Of a stretch of DNA of 64,000 nucleotides, positions 36,398-45,647 are shown piece after piece. Source of the DNA: Anaerocolumna chitinilytica (GTDB taxonomy: Bacteria; Bacillota; Clostridia; Lachnospirales; Lachnospiraceae); the NCBI RefSeq assembly GCF_014218355.1, contig NZ_AP023368.1, positions 5,333,501 through 5,397,500 of the forward strand, written 5' to 3'. The notes under the pieces were generated by a model that was given only the letters and a program-made list of their open reading frames with translations, did not search any database and was not told where the DNA came from. The position numbers and the translations under genes are program-made. Position 1 is the first letter of the stretch; each line of letters begins with the position of its first letter.

Positions 36398-38518
36398 TCA
36401 TATTTCTCCCAGGTTAATATAGTTATAAGATACTCCAAGTTCGTCAAGTATTGCTTTCTCTCTTTCGTGGCAGGTGAAGAGAAGTATCTGCCTGTTACAG
36501 GCAGCAAGATAGGCCAGTGCTGCTTTTGTTCTCTTATCATCATAATAAGCAAAGCAATCATCCAGAAGCAGCGGAAGTTCTTTGTCATATAGAACATCAG
36601 AAACACCAAGCCTTAAAGCAAATAAAAACTGTTCTACCGTTCCGATACTTAGTTTATCAAACAGCCGGTATTCCTCTCCTATCTCAGCTTTTATATCCAA
36701 ATTCTCATCTATCCTGATATCACTGTATCTGCCTGCCGTAAACTCTGCCACAAGAGAAGAAATTTTGCGGTTTAGGATGGTTCCAAAGGAATCATGTATC
36801 TTCTGGGACAGTGACCTGATAGTTTCCATGGCGGCTCCCACTGCTTCCAGCTCAATACGAAGCTCCTCTTCCCTTTCCAGAAGCTTCTTTTCTTTTTCTT
36901 GATAGAACAAGAGATTTTCTTCGTTATCTGCTAAGGAATTAAGCTCCCATTTAATTTGCTCTGCAAGTAGACTAAGCCGGTCTCTTTCTTTGTATAGCTC
37001 CGCTTTCGCCCTTTTCTGCTCTTCCTTTTTCCCTGTCAGATACGTCCGTACTTTCAGAAGGTCCTTTTCTCCCGGTTCGTAGTCCACTGGAATCAATTTC
37101 TCAGCCTCTTCCGGTATCAGCCTCAGATACATCAGGAGGTCCTTCTTTTCTTCTATTAAGTTCTCTTCTAATAATCTCTCCTGCCCTATGTAACCCTTGA
37201 TCTGCTCTTCTTTAAAATTATTCTGAAGTTCGGCTTTTATAGAAGCTTCCTGTAGTGCTATAAGCTCATCTTCACTATTAATGCGGTATTTTTTTAGAAT
37301 GTCTTCTCTGTGCTTTTGACCCTGTTGATACCTGGCTTCTAGATTGTTCAACCTCTCGCCAAACCCATCCTCAGGTTTTTTTCTATTTGTATATATCCCG
37401 ACAGCAGCTGTCCCGAGCAGTAAGGGAATGGCTGCCAGCCAAAGCAAACTATGGCTTACCAAACCTGCAAAAAAAATCACTATACTAACCAGCAGCAAGA
37501 GGGATATTAAGGTCAGTGCTTTCTTTTTCCTGCCCTTTTCTATTGCAGAGGCTCGTGCTGCTATACTTTCTCTCTCAGTTTCGATTGCTTCCTTTTCCTT
37601 TCGGGAGTTTCTGAAGTCTTCCATGTCCAGCTTTAACTCACTGCTCTTTGGGTAACTGTTCTTAGATATTTCTTCCCTTAAGGTGTTCTCTTTCTCTGCA
37701 AGTTCTTTTATCTGTTTCTTCCTTGCCTCGTACTGACGAAGCTTATCCTCCATAACAGGATACCTGCCCAAGGCTTCTTCATATGGAAAGCTGTCTTCCA
37801 TACCTGTGCTGTCCCCCGCCTGCTGTTCCAGTTTCTCTTCTACAAGGCGAAGTTCGCCAGATACCTTATTCAGCTGGTTCACAAGGTTATCTCCGCGCTG
37901 ACTCGCAAGCTTTCCTTTTTCTATCAGCTCTTTTATTTCTTTTAACTCCTGAAGTGGTCTTTTTCCCTCTAACTCCTTCTTCTTTCCCTGAAGGAACGCC
38001 AGTGCCTTATTAACATCTACCTCATTATTCTTAGCCAAAGACAGATTTGTTATATAATTTCTGACCTCACCTGCCAGCTCTGCTCCGGTTTTTATGCTCT
38101 GCTGAGAGATGCTCACAGTATTAACATAGCCGGATTCCGTAAGGCCCCCAAGCATATCTCTTATACTTCCATTGTCACTTCCAAGCTCTCTTCCCGTCTC
38201 AAGGTCAAGAAGGCTTATACTTTTCTGGTTCTTCTCCAGATTGCGGATAATTCGGTAGTCCTTTCCCTCTATGGTATAATCCAGACTTCCCCGGTAAGTA
38301 AGAGGACTGTCCCAGGGCTGGTATCTGGTGTAGGTATCGTCCTTTGATACTCTTCCTCTGGCCTTTTCAATTCCAAAGAGCATTCCCCTGATAAAAGCAT
38401 GAACCGTGGATTTGCCTGTCTCATTTTCTCCATAAATCAGGTTTATACCTGTCTTAAGGGAAATATTCTTCTGATGAAATTTTCCGAAATCCATTATCTT
38501 AAGCTCTTTAATCTGCAA
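36398..38518 (-). CDS. YhaN-like SMC/SbcC-type ATPase with membrane segment
   Basis: The N-terminal Walker A (GENETGKST, 30-38) is followed by long coiled coils. The C-terminal half holds the ABC-type signature region (DKLSIGTVEQFLFALRLG) and Walker B (LPLLLDDCFAYYDD). Two hydrophobic helices at about 336-375 interrupt the coiled coil, a feature of the YhaN group and not of true SbcC. The 706 residues are shorter than SbcC. It lies 12 bases downstream of the SbcD-like nuclease gene and is probably its partner in DNA end processing at the membrane. The exact role is unknown. Confidence 0.88.
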   Translation of the reverse strand: MQIKELKIMDFGKFHQKNISLKTGINLIYGENETGKSTVHAFIRGMLFGIEKARGRVSKDDTYTRYQPWDSPLTYRGSLDYTIEGKDYRIIRNLEKNQKSISLLDLETGRELGSDNGSIRDMLGGLTESGYVNTVSISQQSIKTGAELAGEVRNYITNLSLAKNNEVDVNKALAFLQGKKKELEGKRPLQELKEIKELIEKGKLASQRGDNLVNQLNKVSGELRLVEEKLEQQAGDSTGMEDSFPYEEALGRYPVMEDKLRQYEARKKQIKELAEKENTLREEISKNSYPKSSELKLDMEDFRNSRKEKEAIETERESIAARASAIEKGRKKKALTLISLLLLVSIVIFFAGLVSHSLLWLAAIPLLLGTAAVGIYTNRKKPEDGFGERLNNLEARYQQGQKHREDILKKYRINSEDELIALQEASIKAELQNNFKEEQIKGYIGQERLLEENLIEEKKDLLMYLRLIPEEAEKLIPVDYEPGEKDLLKVRTYLTGKKEEQKRAKAELYKERDRLSLLAEQIKWELNSLADNEENLLFYQEKEKKLLEREEELRIELEAVGAAMETIRSLSQKIHDSFGTILNRKISSLVAEFTAGRYSDIRIDENLDIKAEIGEEYRLFDKLSIGTVEQFLFALRLGVSDVLYDKELPLLLDDCFAYYDDKRTKAALAYLAACNRQILLFTCHEREKAILDELGVSYNYINLGEI

Positions 38519-38530
38519 CTGTATCTCTCC

Positions 38531-39604
38531 TTACTTGTAATTCTTGGCTTCCAAAAGGGCTTCCATACCATAATACAACGCTTTTTCGCCTAATTCCTTC
38601 GTAAAATCCCCTTCTTCAATTGCTTTTATATAAAAACCTATGATATTATCTTCGTTTTCTTCCTTTAATGCAGCAAAATCATAATCCGGAAGCGTTCCAT
38701 CCACCACTTCCAGGATGTTTCCATGGTTCAAGAAGCTATCCATATCAAATATCATATCCCTTGCCCGCTTTCCTGTAAGAGAAAATTGATATATATGATT
38801 CTTTCCCTGCGCAGAAATGGCTTCACGAATGTTATCACGTATCTCCTGATTTGTCATGCCCGGATGTATCATCAGCGCCAGCTTCTTGTACTGGCATCTG
38901 GCACTGGAAATAAAGGAGGAGGATATACTACTGCTCTTTTCATCTTCTTTTACAATATCTCCCCTTATATATCCCCTCTCTCCGGTCTCATTCTTATCCA
39001 TAGGTTCCAGGGAGCCGGGGTATGCAATTCTTTCCGACAGATATTCCGGCTTATGGATATGTCCCAGGGCAATATAATCAAAGCCAGAGCGGATCAAGGC
39101 ATTTCTATCGATTGGTATATTATCCGGGGTTCCCCCGTGAGCAAGAAGTATATTGATTCTTTCCCTGCAACCAGGAGTTATCCTGTCATACAGCGGTTCT
39201 CTTATCTCTCTTGCATGATAGCTGAAACCGTAAACCTCGGTATTGATATTCTCAAGATATATGCTGTCCATATCACGGTCTGACAGCATATGTACATTAT
39301 CAGGCCAGGCAAAACTCAAATAGGGAGAGCGCTCGTTGATATAATCATGATTTCCGGCGATTAGTACCACCTGTGTCCTGGAAAGCTTCCCCAAGGCATA
39401 GGCCACTTCCTTTAGCTCTCTTATAAGCGGCTGCTTATGAAACAAATCCCCCGCAATTAAGAGCAGGTCTGCTTCCTCTTTTTCACACTCTTCTGTTATA
39501 TGGAAAAAGCTTTCCCAGATATCCTTTCCTCGCTCTTCTGACCAGGAATATCCTCTGTCGGGTTTGGCACCAAGGTGCACATCTGCTATATGAATAAATT
39601 TCAT
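38531..39604 (-). CDS. SbcD/YhaO-like metallophosphoesterase (DNA repair exonuclease)
   Basis: Calcineurin-like nuclease with the metal motifs FIHIADVHLGA, LLIAGDLFH, VLIAGNHDY and ALGHIHKPE, matching Mre11/SbcD. A capping region of about 120 residues completes the protein. I prefer the ATG at 39604, giving MKFIHIADVHLG as in homologues. In-frame upstream starts to 39673 would add an atypical N-terminus. It is cotranscribed with the YhaN-like ATPase gene. Confidence 0.9.
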   Translation of the reverse strand: MKFIHIADVHLGAKPDRGYSWSEERGKDIWESFFHITEECEKEEADLLLIAGDLFHKQPLIRELKEVAYALGKLSRTQVVLIAGNHDYINERSPYLSFAWPDNVHMLSDRDMDSIYLENINTEVYGFSYHAREIREPLYDRITPGCRERINILLAHGGTPDNIPIDRNALIRSGFDYIALGHIHKPEYLSERIAYPGSLEPMDKNETGERGYIRGDIVKEDEKSSSISSSFISSARCQYKKLALMIHPGMTNQEIRDNIREAISAQGKNHIYQFSLTGKRARDMIFDMDSFLNHGNILEVVDGTLPDYDFAALKEENEDNIIGFYIKAIEEGDFTKELGEKALYYGMEALLEAKNYK

Positions 39605-39673
39605 ATTAGTTACCATGCCTTTCATGAACCCTGCCGCTTCTGGCGGCAGGCAGCAAATATAGTTGTTATCCAC

Positions 39674-40650
39674 TGCAATTATTTTATTATAACACAGGCT
39701 CTTAGTGAAAACTATGAAATAAATGGGAGGAATATTTAAGATTCTATTGCAGTATCTTTAAATTTTTCTATTTTGCAGAGAATTATACTACAAAAAAGCA
39801 GAAAAGTCGAGGACAATCGAACATATGATCTGTTGTAGCTACACCTTTGTCACTAGGGCATGTTTGAAAATTTATATATTGATAGAAAATGTTTAGTTTA
39901 ACGATTTACAAAAAACGTGTTTTTATTAGGCGTCATGGCTAAAATAGCTTTCTGTTCAACTTTAAAAATTTAGATATACAGCCCCCACCGTATTGTCAAA
40001 AAATAGATATACCAATAGAATATTGTCTCAAAACAGCTATCTATACTCATTGTTTTTGACTGATTACAGAAATTATATAGAAAATCAGTTACAGTATATC
40101 TGTATATATTGTTAAATCATATATATACAAATGGAGCTTAAATATTTAGGACAAAAAATTTTTACAATATTAGTTAAACGATAAAATTTAAAAATCATGG
40201 AATATAAATAAACATACTTGATTAAAATATGTATATATCGTACATGATTTTATATTGTTTTTTATATTATATAAAAATTATGCACATATAAAATGAGTAT
40301 AAGCATTGACACATGGTAATAAAATGATTACCGCTTTAAATATATTGTTTAACGATTTACCTCAATATTTAATATTTTAGTTATTCATATTATTTGTCCT
40401 GTAACAGTCTCTAATTTATAGTTCTATCAGGTATGAACAGATATTTCCATCAAGGCAGAATTTACATAGTATAGTACATAGATAATCATGATATTGAAAA
40501 TTAACTCCCAACAGGAAGTTCCGGCAGACCACGAATTGTTTACTCTGGTATTTAAGTCAGGAAAACCGAACTGAAGGAGGGAGGTGATTTTATAAATGGA
40601 ATCGGAAGCATTAAAAGCAAGGATTCCTAAAAAATATTATGGAGGTAGCA
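39674..40650. promoter_or_regulatory. Long AT-rich upstream region of the secreted esterase gene
   Basis: Almost 1 kb without a long gene. GTTTAACGATTTAC occurs twice exactly (39896-39909 and 40347-40360), with a relative, GTTAAACGATAAAA, at 40173-40186. This is operator-like, perhaps for a LacI-type regulator. A plausible promoter is TTGTCC (40394-40399), a 17-base spacer and TATAGT (40417-40422). A short leader frame begins at 40595. Confidence 0.6.
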
Positions 40651-40750
40651 ATGAAAAAAGGAGAAAGGTGGTTCGCGCTTCTATTGGTATTCGTAATACT
40701 TTTAACCTCTGTGGGTCAAGTTCCCGCCAAAGCACAGGCGGCCAAGCTTA
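40595..40750 (+). other. Possible leader reading frame overlapping the esterase start
   Basis: A 51-codon frame (MESEALKARIPKKYY start) has an excellent GGAGGTGAT site 9 bases upstream and overlaps the first 100 bases of the esterase gene in another frame. Its ribosomes would cross the esterase ribosome site, so it could couple or tune translation. Its protein sequence resembles nothing I know. Confidence 0.35.
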
Positions 40751-43700
40751 AGACAGTAACTGTTAGCACACAGAAGCAATTAGAAGCGGCAATGAAGAAT
40801 GAGAAGGTAGGTAAAGTTATTATTTCCACTAAGAGCAAAGTGACTTTGACAATTCCAAAAAGTACGGGAAGCAGTAAGAAGAGCTTAGTTGTTAAAGCAG
40901 CGAACGCAACACTTGTGAATAATGGAGGCTTTCAGACAATTACTATTGAGGCTTCCAAAAAATTCACTGAAAATGCAAAAGGTAATACTATAGTAATTAA
41001 AGAGAAGGGTGCCAAAGTAAATATCGTTGCGAACGGAAAGGTTGCGATTAACGTTCTGGCTAAGGCTGATATATCATTAAGCGGTAAGGCAAAGACCACC
41101 GTTGTTATTGTTGATAAGAAAGCCGAAGGAACCGTGCTAAAAGCAAGCACTGCTATTAAGCTGGATACAAAAGCAACCATAGACGTTACACTGAAGGCAG
41201 GCGCAGAAGGCTCGACCCTAAAATCCTCTGATAAAAATGCAGAGGTATCAGTAAAGAATGAGACAAATAAAGAAATAAAGCTGGTAACAATGGAAGGTAC
41301 CATAAGTATTGGCAAAGGCGAGGAGACAAAGAAGCCGGGAACTACTGTTAAACCTACGACAACACCAACGCCTACAACAGCACCTTCCGGCGGTAATTCC
41401 GGAAATAATTCAGGCACTCCCAGTGATCCGAGCACCGGGCGTGTTCCTGTGAATTCGGAAGGCTTTGACGCAAAGGGCCGTATGGTTGCTTATTTCGGAT
41501 CTCCAAGTATCGACGGAACAGTAGATAAGGTATGGGAGGATGCAGTACCGGTAACATTAAAGGACACTGCAGGAAAGACAGATACTGCAGCAGAGTTCAG
41601 GGTAATGTGGGATGATTCGGCTCTCTATATTCTTGCAAAGGTAAAGGACAGTGCTTTGGATTCCGCGGCGGGTAATGTTTATGAAAAGGACTCCATAGAA
41701 ATTTTCCTGGATGAAAAAAACAACAAGACAAAGGACTACGGTCAGGATGATTTACACTTCAGGGTAAATTATAAGAATGAACAGTCTGCAGATAACGGAG
41801 ATCTGAGCAGACTCTACACAGAGGCAAAGACAGTAAGCGATGGATATGTTATTGAGGCCAGAATTGCTCTGGCAGACAAACTTGCCAAGAATGATACGGT
41901 ATATGGTTTTGAACTGTCCCTCAATGATGCAAAAGGCGGCAAAAGAATTACTGCACTTAATGTATTTGACAAGACAGGCATGGCATATGCAAACACAGGT
42001 CTCTTTGGCAATCTGCTGCTGGCAGGGAAGAAATCAGGCGCCGTATCCGGTTTAAATCCTTATGACTTATTGAACTTGGTTGCAAGCAGCAAAAAGATCA
42101 TGCTGGAGCGCTATATCAACGGAGATGCAGTTAAGGATCTTATCGCCCAATCAGAAGCGGCTATAAAGAGTTCAGATATTACTCAAAAGAAGATTGATGA
42201 TTTGTACGCAGCACTTAATAAGGCCGTAGAAAACCTGATCAGCGATGGCAAGGGTTACGATGAGAAGGAATGCCGACAGGTTCCTTTAAAGTATAAGACT
42301 GTTGATGATCATAAGGGAACAATTGAGAGAGTAACCTATAATATGGTCTCTTATGATGGTAAAAATGAGGCCCGTACGAAGAATTTCCTTGTATACCTGC
42401 CAAATGGCTATAATGCAGCAGATAAATCAAAGAAATATAATGTATTATACCTTATTCACGGTATGGGCGAGGATCAGAATACGGTATTCGGCGGACCCGG
42501 CCAGAATACGGAAATGATGAAGATCCTCGATAATATGATCTATGATAAAAAGCTCGAACCGATGATTATTGTAACTCCTACCTGGTCTTATAACGGAAAT
42601 TCAGGAGACTTTAGTGTAATAGGCTCTTTATCGGAAATCTTCCACAACGAGCTTGTGAAGGATATCATTCCTAAGGTTGAGGGTATGTATAATACTTATG
42701 CTACATCAACCTCCGAGAAGGATTTGATAGCTGCCAGAGAGCACAGAGCGGTAGCCGGCTTCTCTATGGGTTCAGCTACAACCTGGAACATCTTAGCAAA
42801 CCGTATTGATTACTTCAAGTATTATATGCCTATCAGTGCCGGTTATTCAAAAAACACAGGCACAGAAAACTTTACGGGCACAATAGAGGAAAGACGGGCA
42901 CAGTATCTTGAGAGCGTAGTAAAAGATGCCGGCTATGGACCGAATGATGTCAGCATCTTCAGTGCTACAGGTACAGCAGATTCAGCAAGGGCCGGTTTGC
43001 TTGCGCAAATTGAGGCCATGAAGAAGGTCGGAGACACCTTTATTTATTCGGCCGATTTAAACAAGGGTAATTTCTACTTCCTATACGGTGAAGGTGGTAC
43101 CCATTCCTGGAACAGCGTAAACAAATACTTATATAATATGCTGCCGGACTTGTTCAACAACAAGAAAATTGCAATAACTGATCCTGCTCCCATTGCAGTT
43201 GATGAAAATGGCTTTGATGAATCCGGACGTATCGTTGCTAATTTTGGAACTCCCAGTATTGACGGAACCATCGATCAGGTATGGAGTAAGGCAGCACAGT
43301 TCTCAGCAAAACCCTCTGCTACCTCTCCCGCATCAGCTAAGTTTAGAATGCTTTGGGATGAAAAAGCACTTTACGTACTGGCTGAGGTAAAAGACAGCAA
43401 TCTTGACCTTTCTTCCGGAAATGTGTATGACAGAGATTCTATGGAATTATTCTTTGATGAGAATCATGACAGAACTGTTAATTATAACAAAGATGATTTA
43501 CATTTCAGAGTAAGCTATGACAATAAGCAATCTGCTGATAATGGGGATTTGGGAAGATTTTATACTAAGACCTCCGTGGTAGAGGGCGGATATATTGTTG
43601 AGGCCAGATTAGCACTTACAGGCAAGCCGGCAAACAACACCATATATGGCATTGATCTATCGGTAAATGACGGAGTAGCCGGCAGAAAGATCGGTCAGCT

Positions 43701-45546
43701 AGGTGTGTTTGACCAGAATAACGAAGCATATAAGGATACCAGTAAATTTGGTGCGATCATCTTATCAGGAAGAGCAAGAGGTGCAGTTTCCGGATTGAAT
43801 CCTTATGATTTGATGAATGTGGTTGAAGAAGGTAAAGAGATTAAGCTGGAACGCTATACAAATGGTGCAGCTGTAGTGAATTTAATTGCCCAGGCAGAGG
43901 ATGTTCTTAAGAATAATGAGGTTACTCAGAAAGTAATTAATGATCTGTACGCTAAATTAAGAGCAGCCATTGATGGACTGATTCCTGACGGTAATTCTTA
44001 TACAGATAAAGAATGCAGAAGGATTCTACAGAGTTACAAGCTTGTTGATGATCATCAGGGCACAATCGAAAGAATAGATTATGATACCGTCACATTTGAC
44101 GGCAAAAATGTAACCAAGGATTTCCTTGTATATCTGCCAAACGGCTATAATAAGGAGGATAAGACAAAGAAATATAATGTCTTATACCTGATTCATGGCA
44201 TGGGCGAGAACCAGAATACAGTATTCGGAGGTCCTGGTGAGAATACCGAGATGATGAAGATCCTGGATAACATGATTTATAACAAACAGATTGAACCATT
44301 GATTGTTGTAACTCCTACCTGGTCATATAACGGAAATTCGGGAGACTTTAGTGTAATCTTCCAGCAGACAGAGTATTTCCACAATGAGCTTGTTAACAAT
44401 ATCATTCCTAAGGTTGAAGGTATGTATAATACTTATGCAGCATCAACTTCTCCGGAAGCTTTGAAAGCTGTCAGAGAACACAGGGCATTAGCCGGGTTCT
44501 CTATGGGTTCCTCCACGACCTGGAATACCTTTGCGAGCCAAATTGATTATTTTAAATATTATATGCCGATGAGCTTATCCTTTATAAAAGGTGTTAATGT
44601 TGATGTATATGAAGGGTCCGCAGATGAAAGGAAAGCAGAATATCTGGCAAATGTTATGAGAAAAGCCGGCTATGGACCCAATGACGTAAGCATATTCTGT
44701 GCTACCGGTACCGAGGATATGGCTTATGGCGGTATGGTAAGTCAGATAGAAGCTATGAAGAAGGTGGATGACAAATTCATCTATACGGCTGATCTAAATA
44801 AGGGTAACTTCTATTTCATGACATTAACAGGTGGAACACATACCTGGAACTGCGTAAACAGATACCTTTATAATATGCTTCCTGATTTATTTAATACCAA
44901 GAAGATTGATACAGCAATCATTCCTGTAAGGACTTATGTTGACTTTGACAAGAATGACGGTACAGGAGTTATAGGTACAAGAAAAGCAAATGCAGATGGA
45001 TATGTTAAGCTTCCGACCAATGAGATTAAACTACCCGGGGCAGAGCTTGCAGGGTGGAGCACAACTGCAGATTCAATAACTCCTGTAGTTCCTGAATCAG
45101 ACGGAACCTATAAAGCAGCAAATAATACTACCTTATATGCAGTTTGGAAATGGAGTAAGCCGTCCGTAGTAAGTGTGGTATCCGGAGGAGCGATCGCCGT
45201 AGACACAACAGCACCTCAGAATATTAAGCTTGGAGTAGTAGTTTCCGGCTCTGCAATAACAGTAGAACCTTCAAGCGGTGTTATCGTAGCAAATGCAGGT
45301 GCGGACTTTACATTGGATTTCACGAAGAGCGTCAGCAACGTTACAGCCAATTATGTCATCCAGTATGCAGCAGTTGATGTGACTGTAAGCGATTTGAGCA
45401 GTGTTATCTGGAAAGATGTATTATCTACAGAAACAATAACGGTTGATTCTGCTTCAACGGACAGAAATATATATGTTCGCATAAGCAGTGGTGCAGGCAG
45501 TAAAATTCTTATTAGTGATCCAGTACTGCTGAAGATAAAAAATTAA
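40651..45546 (+). CDS. Large secreted protein with two CBM9-CE1 esterase units
   Basis: Extracellular, 1,631 residues. The order is: signal peptide (1 to about 31); a Lys/Val/Thr-rich repetitive beta-solenoid-like region (about 32-230); a Thr/Pro/Gly linker; a CBM9-like domain (about 265-455); a short helical linker; and a CE1/esterase-D-type domain (about 545-840) with VLYLIHGMGE, the nucleophile in GFSMGS (about 702) and His in GGTHSW. A second CBM9 (about 850-1035) and a second esterase (about 1125-1415, GFSMGS near 1282, GGTHTW) follow. An InlB/Listeria-Bacteroides-type repeat (about 1425-1500) and an unknown C-terminus end the protein. CE1 enzymes release feruloyl or acetyl groups from xylan. 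I start at 40651, where GGAGG lies 6 bases upstream. No dockerin, SLH or LPXTG anchor is seen. Confidence 0.92.
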   Translation: MKKGERWFALLLVFVILLTSVGQVPAKAQAAKLKTVTVSTQKQLEAAMKNEKVGKVIISTKSKVTLTIPKSTGSSKKSLVVKAANATLVNNGGFQTITIEASKKFTENAKGNTIVIKEKGAKVNIVANGKVAINVLAKADISLSGKAKTTVVIVDKKAEGTVLKASTAIKLDTKATIDVTLKAGAEGSTLKSSDKNAEVSVKNETNKEIKLVTMEGTISIGKGEETKKPGTTVKPTTTPTPTTAPSGGNSGNNSGTPSDPSTGRVPVNSEGFDAKGRMVAYFGSPSIDGTVDKVWEDAVPVTLKDTAGKTDTAAEFRVMWDDSALYILAKVKDSALDSAAGNVYEKDSIEIFLDEKNNKTKDYGQDDLHFRVNYKNEQSADNGDLSRLYTEAKTVSDGYVIEARIALADKLAKNDTVYGFELSLNDAKGGKRITALNVFDKTGMAYANTGLFGNLLLAGKKSGAVSGLNPYDLLNLVASSKKIMLERYINGDAVKDLIAQSEAAIKSSDITQKKIDDLYAALNKAVENLISDGKGYDEKECRQVPLKYKTVDDHKGTIERVTYNMVSYDGKNEARTKNFLVYLPNGYNAADKSKKYNVLYLIHGMGEDQNTVFGGPGQNTEMMKILDNMIYDKKLEPMIIVTPTWSYNGNSGDFSVIGSLSEIFHNELVKDIIPKVEGMYNTYATSTSEKDLIAAREHRAVAGFSMGSATTWNILANRIDYFKYYMPISAGYSKNTGTENFTGTIEERRAQYLESVVKDAGYGPNDVSIFSATGTADSARAGLLAQIEAMKKVGDTFIYSADLNKGNFYFLYGEGGTHSWNSVNKYLYNMLPDLFNNKKIAITDPAPIAVDENGFDESGRIVANFGTPSIDGTIDQVWSKAAQFSAKPSATSPASAKFRMLWDEKALYVLAEVKDSNLDLSSGNVYDRDSMELFFDENHDRTVNYNKDDLHFRVSYDNKQSADNGDLGRFYTKTSVVEGGYIVEARLALTGKPANNTIYGIDLSVNDGVAGRKIGQLGVFDQNNEAYKDTSKFGAIILSGRARGAVSGLNPYDLMNVVEEGKEIKLERYTNGAAVVNLIAQAEDVLKNNEVTQKVINDLYAKLRAAIDGLIPDGNSYTDKECRRILQSYKLVDDHQGTIERIDYDTVTFDGKNVTKDFLVYLPNGYNKEDKTKKYNVLYLIHGMGENQNTVFGGPGENTEMMKILDNMIYNKQIEPLIVVTPTWSYNGNSGDFSVIFQQTEYFHNELVNNIIPKVEGMYNTYAASTSPEALKAVREHRALAGFSMGSSTTWNTFASQIDYFKYYMPMSLSFIKGVNVDVYEGSADERKAEYLANVMRKAGYGPNDVSIFCATGTEDMAYGGMVSQIEAMKKVDDKFIYTADLNKGNFYFMTLTGGTHTWNCVNRYLYNMLPDLFNTKKIDTAIIPVRTYVDFDKNDGTGVIGTRKANADGYVKLPTNEIKLPGAELAGWSTTADSITPVVPESDGTYKAANNTTLYAVWKWSKPSVVSVVSGGAIAVDTTAPQNIKLGVVVSGSAITVEPSSGVIVANAGADFTLDFTKSVSNVTANYVIQYAAVDVTVSDLSSVIWKDVLSTETITVDSASTDRNIYVRISSGAGSKILISDPVLLKIKN

Positions 45547-45584
45547 AGCAAATTAATATCAGAATAGTTAATTGCAGCAACTAT

Positions 45585-45620
45585 AAGGGCAAGAATCAGG
45601 AATGCGCGGTTCTTGCCCTT
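45585..45620 (+). terminator. Terminator between the esterase and chemoreceptor genes
   Basis: A perfect 11-bp stem, AAGGGCAAGAA with TTCTTGCCCTT, lies between the convergent genes. A T run follows on the plus strand. Confidence 0.85.
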
Positions 45621-45647
45621 TTGAGAATCAGTATTTCTTATACCCCT

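Noticed and set aside
40932..41435. Long minus-strand frame opposite the N-terminal region of the secreted esterase
   Set aside because: It mirrors the repetitive Lys/Thr/Val coding region. Its hydrophobic Val/Ser/Phe translation is the expected reverse complement of that composition.
40651..45546. Cell-surface anchor (dockerin, SLH or LPXTG) in the large esterase
   Set aside because: None of these motifs is present at the C-terminus, so free secretion or an unknown anchoring domain is more likely.
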